Shown here: one piece after another, positions 53,923-64,000 of the stretch
Layout of the letters: each line of letters opens with the position of its first letter
How positions within the stretch are numbered: position 1 is the first letter of the stretch
Source of the DNA: Adiantum capillus-veneris
Taxonomy: Eukaryota > Streptophyta > Polypodiopsida > Polypodiales > Pteridaceae
Reading direction: 5' to 3'
Assembly (NCBI GenBank): GCA_014529385.2
Contig: CM043945.1
Location: forward strand, 147,702,741-147,766,740
DNA length: 64,000 nucleotides
The notes under the pieces: generated by a model
The model's input: only the letters and a program-made list of their open reading frames with translations
Database searches by the model: none
What the model was told of the DNA's origin: nothing
Made by a program: the position numbers and the translations under genes

Positions 53923-55542
53923 CTACATCTTACCCAAAATACAGCCTTCACAAACATGTTTGACAGGTGCTTCAAGAGGTGGCAAAGAAGCAACCATATC
54001 AGATTTCTGCAAACGCAGCAAACTGGCAAAATTCAGATGACCAAAACGTGCATGCCAAAGTTTTGCATCTGAAATAGCCCTTGAATCTGCAACAGCATTT
54101 GCATAATTTTGTCCACACTTGTCATACAAAGTGAGCTTATACAGCCCACGGCACAAAAGGCCAGATGCAACAATTTCATCACCAAAACTGAGATCATGAA
54201 CTGTACATCTGTCATCCACAAATTTAACTACAAGTCCAAGTCTAGCAAGTGCGGATACAGACAAGAGATTCTTCTTGATCCCAGGTACATAAAGTGCATC
54301 AACAAGTGTGAAGGAACTGCCATTAGCAGCAGTGAGCACAATCTTTCCAACTCCCTGAACTGGATAAGAGGCATTGTTGGCACAAGTGACTGAATTCCCA
54401 TGAGGGACATACTCGAGAGAGGTAAACAATTCACGATGTGAGGTAATGTGCTTTGTAGCACCACTGTCGAAATACCACACATGTGAATCTGCAGCAACTG
54501 ACAAGCATGCATCATGGACAGCAGGATTGTAAGTGCACTCTGCGCTAAACGCCCATTCTGCATCAACATCAGCAACACAGTCTCCTTTCACAGAAGATTC
54601 AACAATGGCTGCATTTGTAGTGGAACCAGCATTTGAAGTGGAACCACCCTCTTTCTGCTTAGCCTCTTTGGGCTTCAACTTAGGACACGACTTGATCAAG
54701 TGATCATTGGATTTACAATAATGGCAACGCATCTTCGTTTTGCCCTTATCACCAGAATTTCCAGACGAAGTACTGCCAGCAAAAGCATTAGGAACAGAGT
54801 TTTTGCCACTCGTAGCAGAACCATAAGAAGTGGCTGCATTATTGTTACCACCCTTTCTTTGAGAAGCAATAAAAGCCTGTTCAACTGCACGCTGCCTAGT
54901 CCTGTTTTTTCTAGAAAGTGACTCTTGCAACAGCAATGTGCATAATGCATCAAACTTGACAACTTCAGGATTTCCTTGGGTCATCAGTCTCCAAGTACTA
55001 GCAAAAGTCTGGTAGGAATCTGGTAAGGCATCAAGAACAGTCTGCACAAGGGAACTGTCTGAAATGACTTCACCTGCAGAAATAAGCTGCTCATTGATAT
55101 CCTTGACACTAGCAAGGAAAGTGTCCATATCATCCTCCTCATGCATAATCTTCGACTCCAACTCTTTACGCAGCAAAGCAATTTTAGCCTCATTGCGGCT
55201 TGCATAAAGACCTGCTAAAATATCCCAAGCCTGTTTTGCAGATTTTGCTGAACGGATGTGAGGAACAATGGTGCGCTTCACAGACAATGCAATCAATGCA
55301 TGAGCCTGCGCATCCTTAACATCCCAAGGAGCTTGTTCTGCCGTAGGCAAAACAACTCTAACAGCTGCAATCCTTGCAGCAAGACTTGCAACATCCTCAA
55401 CATCGCCTACATCCTCAGAACCAGGACGTATATCAATGCCCTGCACAATGTTCCAGACACCCTTTGACACAAGAACATGTTGCATCATATAAGCCCACAT
55501 AGGGTAGTTGTCCCCATCCAGCCTGTCCTCAGCAGCAAACAT
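53923..55542 (-). pseudogene. Copia B: gag, protease, integrase zinc module
   Basis: 540 codons from ATG 55542 (MFAAEDRLDGDNYPMW) to TAG 53923-53925. Gag UBN2 domain, knuckle CHYCKSNDHLIKSC with His present, protease WYFDSGATKHITSH, integrase module LWHARFGHLNFASLLRLQ ... CEGCILGKM. The frame is open a further 103 codons upstream to 55851 (leader frame, also open in copia A), but homology supports 55542 as start. Confidence 0.92.
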
Positions 55543-55917
55543 CTTGAACACATCTGTGTTGTTGTTGCCATGGTAAATGTTGCACCTGATGTGAAAACTG
55601 CCCGAAAATAGGAGAAACGGAGCGGGAAGAACTTGTGCTATATAGCACAAACCGTAGAAGACTTTAAGGCACCTGTTATGCAGAAAACGGCACTGACAGA
55701 AATTCTGCACAAAATGACGAAATAGCCTGTGCAGTACTGCATGTAGTGGAAACGGAGGCCGAAATGAGCCCAAATCAAAATTCTGAGCAGAACCAGCTCT
55801 TTGAGCTGCCCCAAAATTTTTGTCGACCTGCGAACGCTCGTCAAAGCTCACTGAAATCGGAGAAGGTGAGCAGGCGTATGCTGGAGCAGCTGGCGACTAA
55901 GCCCAGGAGGACGTGAC

Positions 55918-55933
55918 CTGCTCTGATACCAAT
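55918..55933 (-). other. Primer-binding site of copia B
   Basis: Plus strand ctgctctgataccaat; minus strand ATTGGTATCAGAGCAG follows the 5' LTR. Confidence 0.92.
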
Positions 55934-56159
55934 TGTTGGAATTAGGGTTGTAGAGAAACACACAGAGCTTGGAGAAGACGAAGGAAGCTCAAGGGACACA
56001 ATAGAGAGTGTGTTACTTAGTGTGCAATGGAAAGATAGATAGCCCTAGAGTGATGGGCGTATATACAATGCACGGTGGAAAAACCTCCTAAACAGGGAAA
56101 AAATGCCCCGGCGGTCCTAGTGTGTTCACACACATCACTACCACATGTATATGGTAACA
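55934..56159 (-). repeat. 5' LTR of copia B
   Basis: 226 bp. Differs from the 3' LTR by a few substitutions and by one- or two-base length changes (for example cacggtggaaaaacc versus catgggggaaaaaacc). Confidence 0.95.
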
Positions 56160-56164
56160 TTCTT

Positions 56165-56732
56165 GAAACCTATTTGTATTTTTTTCTCTTAAAAATGCAA
56201 ACGGACTTTAGAAATGACTAGACATCTTGTCGTTCATACTAACAAGAACACATAAATCTTACATAAACCATCAATAGGCAAGTGGACAAGCCATATGCAA
56301 AGCCAACACAAATGGCAAGTATGCAAGCCGTTCTTGAAGTCCATTTGTGTTTTCTCTCTAAAATGAAAGTGGACTTCAAGAACGCTTTGCACACTTGTTA
56401 TATGTGCTTGCCACTTTGCATATGGCTTATGCAAACGATCAATGGGTACAAAGGGCAAGACATGGGCAAAGAGGCAAGTAGAAATGACAAGCATGCATGC
56501 CGTTTTTGAAGTCTGTTTACGTTTTAATAGAAAAAACACAAACGGACTTAATATGCGGCTTGCATGCTTGTCATTTCTACTTTGTGCTTCACATATGGCT
56601 TGCTTAGTTGCTTATTGATACTTTGGGTGCCTTATGCAAAGTGGTTGACATTAACAACAAGATAACAAACTGGTACCGAACTCCATTTGCTCCTAAAAAT
56701 GGAAACGAACTTTAGAACAAGGAAAATTCGAA
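56165..56732. repeat. Palindromic satellite array, right part
   Basis: Continuation of the array at 50431-50985. The first piece completes the unit cut by copia B. Then two clear full units: 56279-56447 (arms aagccatatgcaaag...cgttcttgaagtcca) and 56447-56629 (arms gtagaaatgacaagcatgca..ccgt), then a degenerate partial unit. Period markers tcaataggc / tcaatgggt / attgatac lie at 56271, 56439 and 56614. Confidence 0.75.
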
Positions 56733-56769
56733 CGGCAACTCTACGGCACCAAGGCTCCAAAGGCTTTCA

Positions 56770-56888
56770 TTGGTGTTGTTGGTTGTGCACGTAGAAAGGC
56801 CCACTTAACCCTTGCATGAAGGAGGGTTGAACCCACCCCATGAGGGTAAGAGGGCAACCCTTTACCATCAAGCCATTGACCCTTGTTG
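56770..56888 (-). ncRNA. tRNA-like SINE head
   Basis: On the minus strand the sequence has a Pol III box A-like TGGCTTGATGGTAAAGGG (about 56858-56875) and, 36-40 nt on, a box B-like GGTTCAACCCTC (about 56821-56833). The stretch fits a tRNA-derived SINE 5' part of about 70 nt followed by an unrelated tail. The tRNA fold is not intact as far as I can judge by eye, so it is not called a tRNA gene. Confidence 0.5.
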
Positions 56889-57252
56889 TGTGTATTAAGG
56901 AAAGATAGCTTACTTGTGTTGAAAAGAAAGCTAAAAGGAAAGGGAAAGCTTCAAACTTCAAGGAAATAGTTTCACCCTTCCTTTTCACTTCTTGGAGGAA
57001 GGCAAGTTTTCCTCCAAAAATTCTTTTTTCCTCAAGGAGATAGCTTCAAAGTGAACAAAAGCCTTCACAAAAACGACGAGTTTTTGTGAAGATCAACAAA
57101 GATGTTCTTACGACAAACGACACGTGAAGCACTACAATTTTCGCAAGGCGAGGTTTGCATGCGACGCAAATTGCGGAGCATACAAAACACAAAGACTTCA
57201 ATTTCACAAGGTACAAGTTGACGTTTTTTTTTTTCTCTCTTTACATTAGTGT
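56889..57252 (+). other. Leader before E5 gag
   Basis: Non-coding, with aaggcgaggtttgc and a T11-12 run at 57226-57236 just before the gag start. No LTR or primer-binding site was identified with confidence, so the 5' end of E5 is unknown. Confidence 0.4.
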
Positions 57253-58095
57253 GTGTTTACCATGGCCAGTGAGGATATCCCACCTATACACACTTTTGAT
57301 TTTGAGCACGTAGATCAAAATCAGGGCACCATGGGTGCTGCTGACATTAATATGCATGACGATGATGATCTAGGAGATCATGGCCTTGTAGATATGGTTA
57401 CTTTCAAGACTTCGGAAAATCGCCAAAGCGTACTTGAATGCAACCTCTCTGCACTCAATGCAAACGTTACCAATCTTATGGAGTTACTTGTGAAATTTAC
57501 GAATTCACAGATGGAGGAGTCCAAGAGACAAGTGCTTCAGAAGATGCAGAAGGTAGCAATGTATTACTTAAGAATATCACCATTCCTGAGTTTCACGGGG
57601 AAGAGCGTGATCACAACAAGGATGCGGTCAATACGTTCTTACACAAATGGAGTGAGACACACCCCGGATATAAAGACGACTGTGGAAACAAGTCTATCTC
57701 TTAAAGGCAAAGCCTATAAGTGGTGGATGACATTTCCAATAGATGCTCGTCCTCCGTCTTGGGCTGCGTTTCAAGCTTTTTTCTCCAAAGAGTTTTTGGA
57801 CTCCAATGAAGAAGATAAGAATTGGTTAGCATGGGATGCATGCCGCATGTCTGGCCTCTCTCTCACACAATACCTTTTGAAGTATCAAAAAATCATATTA
57901 AAACTAGAAGGTCTAGATGAATTCCAAAAGATACGGGGTTTTAATAGGGGTCTTAACAAAGACTATCGTCTTCATGTCAAGACCCAACATCCAAAAACTT
58001 TGGAAGAAGCCATCAGTCATGCACAAAGTTATGATGATGACCAAGAGAGGAAAGGAAATGTTCCCTACTCTAAGAGAAATGTGCCTAAGAGATAA
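57253..58095 (+). pseudogene. E5 element: gag
   Basis: Open frame of 280 codons; the likely start is ATG 57262 (MASEDIPPIHTFDFEH) in the context accatgg. Gag core AYKWWMTFPIDARPPSWAAF, FQAFFSKEFLDSNEEDKNWL, LTQYLLKYQKIILKLEGLDE, RGLNKDYRLHVKTQHP. Between about 57535 and 57690 the Gag-like reading is in the next frame instead (NITIPEFHGEERDHNKDAV, FLHKWSETHPGYKDDCG), so two opposite frameshifts leave the ORF open but scramble about 50 residues. Confidence 0.75.
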
Positions 58096-58444
58096 TGGTG
58101 AGGTAGATCTCCCACACGTTCCAAGAGAAATAAGAGACAATCTGTCTCTCCACGCCCACAAGAGGCTAAGAAGCCTAAGCAATCACGAGATACTCCACGT
58201 GGGTCTCTCAATACTGCTAATTTTGAATGTGCAAAGAAACACAAATTTGTGTTTTAGATGTCTTGCGGACCAACATAACAAGAAAGATTGTCCTCTTTTG
58301 CAAGGCAAAGAAAAGGCCATGCACACGGTGCAACACCTCACATTAGATTCATCTCTTAAATATTGTGTTGTAGAGGTTCTTCATATGGAAGAAAAGCACA
58401 AGTGTTGTGTGCCTGCTTCAATGTGGTAGCCCACTTTTGAACCC
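58096..58444 (+). pseudogene. E5 element: gag basic linker and zinc knuckle
   Basis: Basic linker SVSPRPQEAKKPKQSRDTPR in one frame, then the knuckle NLCFRCLADQHNKKDCPLLQ (CX2CX4HX4C intact) in another, at about 58247-58300. The frame ends at TAG near 58427. Confidence 0.75.
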
Positions 58445-58744
58445 CATGATTTGATTCGCATACATGGCACTATTAACGGACAACGTGTTCGTATTTTAGT
58501 AGATGATGGTGCAACTCATAACTTCCTGAACTATAAGCTAGTCAAGAAATTGAAACTTACACAGACTCCCTGCTCTCACAAGTATGTGGTCGAACAGATG
58601 TTTGGTAATGATAAAGGAGTATGGGACACGGTAGTTCAAGGGGTTGAGCTTATTGTTCAAGATGATATGATGACCCTTGACTTCCAAGTTATGAACATGG
58701 ACCGTGATGATGTAATTTTAGGAGGGAGTGGCTGCATGGTTTAG
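58445..58744 (+). pseudogene. E5 element: protease
   Basis: IHGTINGQRVRILVDDGATHNFLN: the triplet is D-D-G where DSG or DTG is usual. Then YKLVKKLKLTQTPC, VQGVELIVQDDMMTLDFQVM and DRDDVILGGSGC (C-terminal protease motif). TAG ends the frame at 58742-58744. Confidence 0.75.
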
Positions 58745-58893
58745 GAAACACATTGCACACTAGTTATGAACACAACTCCTTATCCTTTATGGCCAATGGT
58801 AAACATGTGCTCTTGCTTGGTGAGAAAAATATACCATCTACACCTCTTATATGTACAGCCGAGCTTCTATTTTGCAGAAAGCAGATTCAATAG

Positions 58894-59886
58894 ATGAAGT
58901 CTTTTTTGTGTTACTACTCGTCTCCAAGTCTCGTGAATTCTCAAGAGCAAAGTGCAGTGAAATCTACTAATGGTATGCAAAGTGCAATGAATTCTAATGA
59001 TAAGCAAAGTGTTAACAAATCTAACAAGCAAAGTGCTCTCAATTTTAATTCTATAGAGCAACGTGCAACTGTTGTAAAACAAACATTGCAGGAATTACAA
59101 GATTCTCCATCCCAGCATAACTCTAGTTTAGTTTCTCCTTTTGCACGGCAAAAGCGAACTCACTTACTCACGGAGTGTAGTGATGTATTCTCAAGCGATT
59201 TACCGTCGGGTTTACCCCCTACACGTGATGTGCAACATGGCATAGATGTTTTGCTAGGCTCTAAACCTATGAGTAAACCACCTTATCGTATGAGTGCTAA
59301 AGAAGCCAAGGAGGTTGAGAGTCAGTTGGTTGACTACCTCGCCCGTGGTTTCATTAGACCTAGCACTTCGCCTTGGGCATCACCAATTCTATTGGTAAAA
59401 AGAAAGATGGTACTATGCGCATGTGTGTATATTATTGCGGATTAAATGCCATACCCATCAAGAACAAGTATCCTCTGCCAAGAGTGGATGAGTTGTGTGA
59501 TCAACTCCATGGGGCAAGATACTATACAAATATAGATCTTCGTTCAGGATACCACCAGGTGCGTATCCTTTTGCAAGTTATCTCCAAAATTGCCTATAGA
59601 ACACGGTTCGGGCATTTTGAATTTTTGGTTATGCCTTTTGGTTATCCTGAACGAAGATAGATCTTCGTTCAGGATACCACCATGTGCGTATCCTTTTGCA
59701 AGTTATCTCCAAAACTACCTATAGAACACGGTTCGGGCATTTTGAATTTTTGGTTATGCCTTTTGGTTTAACCAATGTTCCAACTACATTTATGACACTC
59801 ATGGATAGTGTCTTACGTCCCTATCTTGGAAAATTTGTTGTCATTTTCCTTGATAACATTCTCATTTACAGTAAGACTGCCAATTA
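58894..59886 (+). pseudogene. E5 element: truncated reverse transcriptase
   Basis: Linker with short repeats (SAVKSTNGMQSAMNSNDKQS, NKSNKQSALNFN), then [53 protein letters not shown]. After a 1-nt shift near 59395: [34 protein letters not shown] (first Asp) and VMPFG. A 125-bp segment is duplicated (59532 and 59657). The second copy runs on to [15 protein letters not shown], where the second catalytic Asp is Asn (FLDN). The element stops at 59886 before (TG)n; no RNase H or integrase. Confidence 0.85.
59532..59781. repeat. 125-bp duplication with inverted junction
   Basis: atagatcttcgttcaggata begins at 59532 and again at 59657. At the junction an inverted copy of the same start, atcctgaacgaagat (59644-59658), precedes agatcttcgttcaggat, giving a 15-bp palindrome. 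The copies differ by a few bases (attgcc versus actacc). Confidence 0.9.
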
Positions 59887-59888
59887 TT

Positions 59889-59911
59889 AGTGTGTGTGTG
59901 TGTGTGTGTGC
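59889..59911. repeat. (TG)n microsatellite
   Basis: Ten TG units at the border between the truncated RT and the following T-rich region. Confidence 0.95.
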
Positions 59912-61440
<1,529 letters not shown>

Positions 61441-63353
61441 AAAATAAAAAAAATAAAAAAAAGAAAACATACCAAAAAATTCATTAAAAAAACATAAAAA
61501 ATAAAAAAAGAGATTAAAAAATTACAAAAAATAGAAAAAACATAGAAAATTCACAAAAAATGAAAAACTCATAAAAATTAAAAAAATACATAGATAATTC
61601 ACAAAAAATTTGTAAAAACAAATTCATAAAAAATCGAAAAGTGCCTCAAAAAATAAAAAAAAAATCACAAAATTCATAAAATCTTCAAAAAAATTTGTAA
61701 AAATTACAAAATTAACAAAAAATATTAATAGAAAATTCATTAAAAATCAAAAATTTCCCAAAAAATCATAAAAATACTAAATTTTTTAGAAAATTAAAAA
61801 TTTCATTAAAAAATAAGAAAAATAAAAAGAAAGTCATCGAAAGTACCAGAAAAAGCTAGAAAGGGCCAAAAAACCAAAAAAGCAACGCTGGGAAAATCAC
61901 ACACAAACACAAATTAAAAGCCAAAAGCAAGGCTGGAGAAGTGTACCGCAATGTGCACAAAAATCGAGAACAGCAGCTAGGAAAAAAACCGAGCAAACAG
62001 TGGAACAGTAAAAAATAGCCGAAAAAAGCTGAAAACGGTCAAGTCGAAGCTGTGAGCAGCATACAAATTTTTAAATTTGTCAAAATCAAGCCGAAAATCG
62101 ACCAATCACGGTGGATAGCCCATTAAGCTATTCAAGGCCTAGATCAATAAAAACCTCATAAAAAACTAAAAAATTACATAGATAATTCACAAAAAATTTG
62201 TAAAAACAAATCCTTAAAAAAATCAAAAAGTGGCCGAAAAAATCAAAATAAATCACAAATTCACAAAATCTTCCAAAAAATCTGTAAAAATTACAAAATT
62301 CACAAAAATAATAATAATAGAAAATTCATTAAAAATCAAAACTTTTCCAAAAAATCATAAAAATACTAAAATTTTTAGAAAAATCAAAATTTTATAAAAA
62401 ATAAGAAAAATAAAAAGAAAGTCGCCGAAAGTACCAGAAAAAGCTAGAAAGGGCCAGAAAAGCAAAAAAGCAACGCCTGGAAAATCACACACGAACAAAA
62501 ATCAAAAGCAAAAAAGCAAGGCCGAAGAGATGTACCACAATGCACGCAAAAAATCGAGAACAACAGCCAGGAAAAAAACCGAGCAAATAGTGGAACAGTC
62601 AGAAATACCTGAAAAAAGCTGAAAACGATCAACTCGAAGCCGTGAGCAGCATACAAAATTCTAAATTTGTCAAAATCAAGCTGAAAATCGACCAATCACG
62701 GTGCATACCCGATTAGGCTATCCAAGGCTTAGATCTATAAAAACCTTATAAAAAATAAAGAAAATACACAGATAATTCACAAAAAATTGTAAAAACAAAT
62801 CCTTAAAAAAATTCAAAAAGTGGTTGAAAAAATCAAAATAAATCACAAAATTCATAAAATCTTCAAAAGAAATTGTAAAAATTACAAAATTCACAAAATA
62901 ATAATAATAATAGAAAATTCATTAAAAATCAAAACTTTCCCAAAAAATAATAAAAAATCATAAAAATACTAATTTTTTTTGAAAAATCAAAATTTCATTA
63001 AAAAATAAGAAAAATAAAAAGAAAGTTGTCGCAAGTACCAGAAAAAGCTAGAAATGGCCAGGAAAGCAAAAAAGCAACGCCGAAAAAATCACACACGAAC
63101 AAAAATCAAAAGCCAAAAAGCAAGGCCAGAGAACTATACCGATGCGCGCAAAAAATTGAGAACAGAGCGGCCAAGAAAAATATCGAGCAAATAGTGGAAC
63201 AATAAAAAATAGCCGAAGGATAGTCGAAAAAATCTGAAAACGGTCAACTCGAAGCCGTGAGCAGCATACAAATTTCTAAATTTGTCAAAATCAAGCCGAA
63301 AATCGACCAATCACAGTGGATAGCCGATTAGGCTATTCAAGGCCTAGATCAAT
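61441..63353. repeat. Three A-rich tandem repeats of about 590 bp
   Basis: Units start near 61565 (partial start from 61441), 62150 and 62745. Marker words: acatagataattcac at 61588, 62176 and 62766 (spacing 588 and 590); gtaccagaaaaagctagaaa at 61844, 62432 and 63036; aagccgaaaatcgaccaatca at about 62090, 62680 and 63295. Each unit has an A-rich half and a mixed half ending aggc-tagatc. Not coding. Confidence 0.85.
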
Positions 63354-63515
63354 TTTGGAACATTCAAGCTAGAGTTAATCAACTCTTGTGAGTCTGAAGA
63401 GCAGTCAACTGCAAAAGTGCTTTGGCTAAAGCAGTTTAATCAAAACCGAGCAACATAAATTTCGCTAATCGATATCAAAGTCTTTCTGGACATATTTTTT
63501 ATAGAACAAGCCAAC

Positions 63516-63935
63516 ATGGACTCCAATCGAGCCGAGAGTTCAAGTACAGCAAAGCAAGTTAATAGCAGTGGCAACATAGGCACAAGTGCAACAGAGCAGC
63601 TTCTACAACTCTATGGCTACAATGGAGATAAATTTTTGTACATAGATACAGAAGGTCATAGGTATCTTATGAGCAGTAAAAGCAATACAGGAGCCAAGAT
63701 CCTATTGATCAGAGTAAAGCCAGATACAGAAAACTCCCAGATGTTCACAGACTTCAGTGGAGCCAGGTATTGCAAACTTAAAGATGAAGTGCAGATAGAA
63801 GTGCAAAAAATCAACCCAAGTGTTTATTTAGAAATCTGCACAAGCCAGCAAAACATACAGTTGGTGCATATGCAATTAGGGTCATTGTACATGGATTACA
63901 ATGGTCAGATCTATAATCGAGAACCAAAATCGTAA
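63516..63935 (+). CDS. Unrecognised 139-codon ORF after the repeats
   Basis: From ATG 63516 (aacatggac context), 160 nt after the repeat array, to TAA 63933-63935. I do not recognise the family. N-terminus Ser/Thr/Asn-rich, then three spaced copies of a motif, aromatic-x-Asp-x-x-Gly-x-x-Tyr: LYIDTEGHRY (41-50), MFTDFSGARY (76-85), LYMDYNGQIY (124-133). Between them are beta-like segments (AKILLIRVKP, DEVQIEVQKI, VYLEIC). No signal peptide or membrane segment. The same frame stays open after the stop to the window end, so it could be the first ORF of a large retroelement (Ogre-type elements have an ORF before gag) or a broken longer gene. Confidence 0.5.
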   Translation: MDSNRAESSSTAKQVNSSGNIGTSATEQLLQLYGYNGDKFLYIDTEGHRYLMSSKSNTGAKILLIRVKPDTENSQMFTDFSGARYCKLKDEVQIEVQKINPSVYLEICTSQQNIQLVHMQLGSLYMDYNGQIYNREPKS

Positions 63936-64000
63936 GATCCAGCAGATCAACCAATAGAAGCCAATCTAATTGGAGATCAAACCAAAGACGATACAAAGGT
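63936..64000 (+). other. Open continuation to window end
   Basis: After the TAA the same frame has no stop to 64000 (DPADQPIEANLIGDQTKDD). The gene may continue beyond the window by reading on from another start or after a lesion. Confidence 0.35.

Larger units (their letters stand above)
50986..56159 (-). mobile_element. Ty1/copia element B, full length with TSD
   Basis: 5174-bp minus-strand copia. LTRs 50986-51212 and 55934-56159, each TGTTGG...GTAACA in plus orientation. Perfect 5-bp target duplication TTCTT (50981-50985 and 56160-56164). Same family as copia A. Broken by two TAG stops and one 1-nt insertion, otherwise well preserved, with knuckle His and integrase Glu intact. Confidence 0.95.

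Overview
This is a land-plant nuclear segment made almost entirely of transposable elements; I see no intact host gene. Plant origin is shown by Ty3/gypsy elements with integrase chromodomains or a second (archaeal-type) RNase H, by Ty1/copia elements primed by initiator-Met tRNA, and by hAT-like MITEs. The depth of repeats points to a large genome. A fern or similar lineage is only a guess; nothing here fixes the species.

Layout. 1-1108: 3' end and LTR of a chromovirus (family G1). 1424-12568: a nearly complete Tat-lineage gypsy element on the minus strand (2.6-kb LTRs, gag-protease, RT, RNase H, second RNase H, integrase) between CCAG target copies. 12569-19683: a mosaic of old LTR pieces, including a gag-protease-acidic-ORF remnant followed by an LTR (16230-18084) and an integrase scrap. 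19738-21087: 3' part of a LINE. 21721-25419: an LTR fragment, then a decayed chromovirus pol. 26902-39464: a second G1 element (minus), split in its RNase H by a 5.8-kb gag-only element N (29784-35620, TSD TCTCA); N's 5' LTR carries a MITE-like insertion. 39734-41245: an LTR related to N with a hAT-type MITE inside. 41546-42184: an orphan open frame. 42558-47705 and 50986-56159: two copies of one copia family in opposite orientation. The second sits inside a 165-180-bp array whose units are themselves palindromes. 56770-56888: a tRNA-like SINE head. 57253-59886: a truncated gypsy gag-protease-RT. 59891-64000: (TG)n, a T-rich leader-like region, long (CT)n tracts, three 0.59-kb A-rich tandem repeats and an unrecognised 139-codon ORF.

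The genes work together only as retroelement cassettes: Gag packages RNA, protease cuts the polyprotein, RT and RNase H make cDNA, integrase inserts it. Nearly all are broken. Many breaks are C:G to T:A changes (CAG to TAG stops, Trp to stop, catalytic Asp to Asn, Glu to Lys, His to Tyr), as expected of methylated and silenced DNA. Signals that the element annotation does not explain are the hairpin satellite, two snap-back template-switch scars, a GCGTTTT-centred microrepeat shared by several LTR families, and the terminal 0.59-kb repeats with their ORF.
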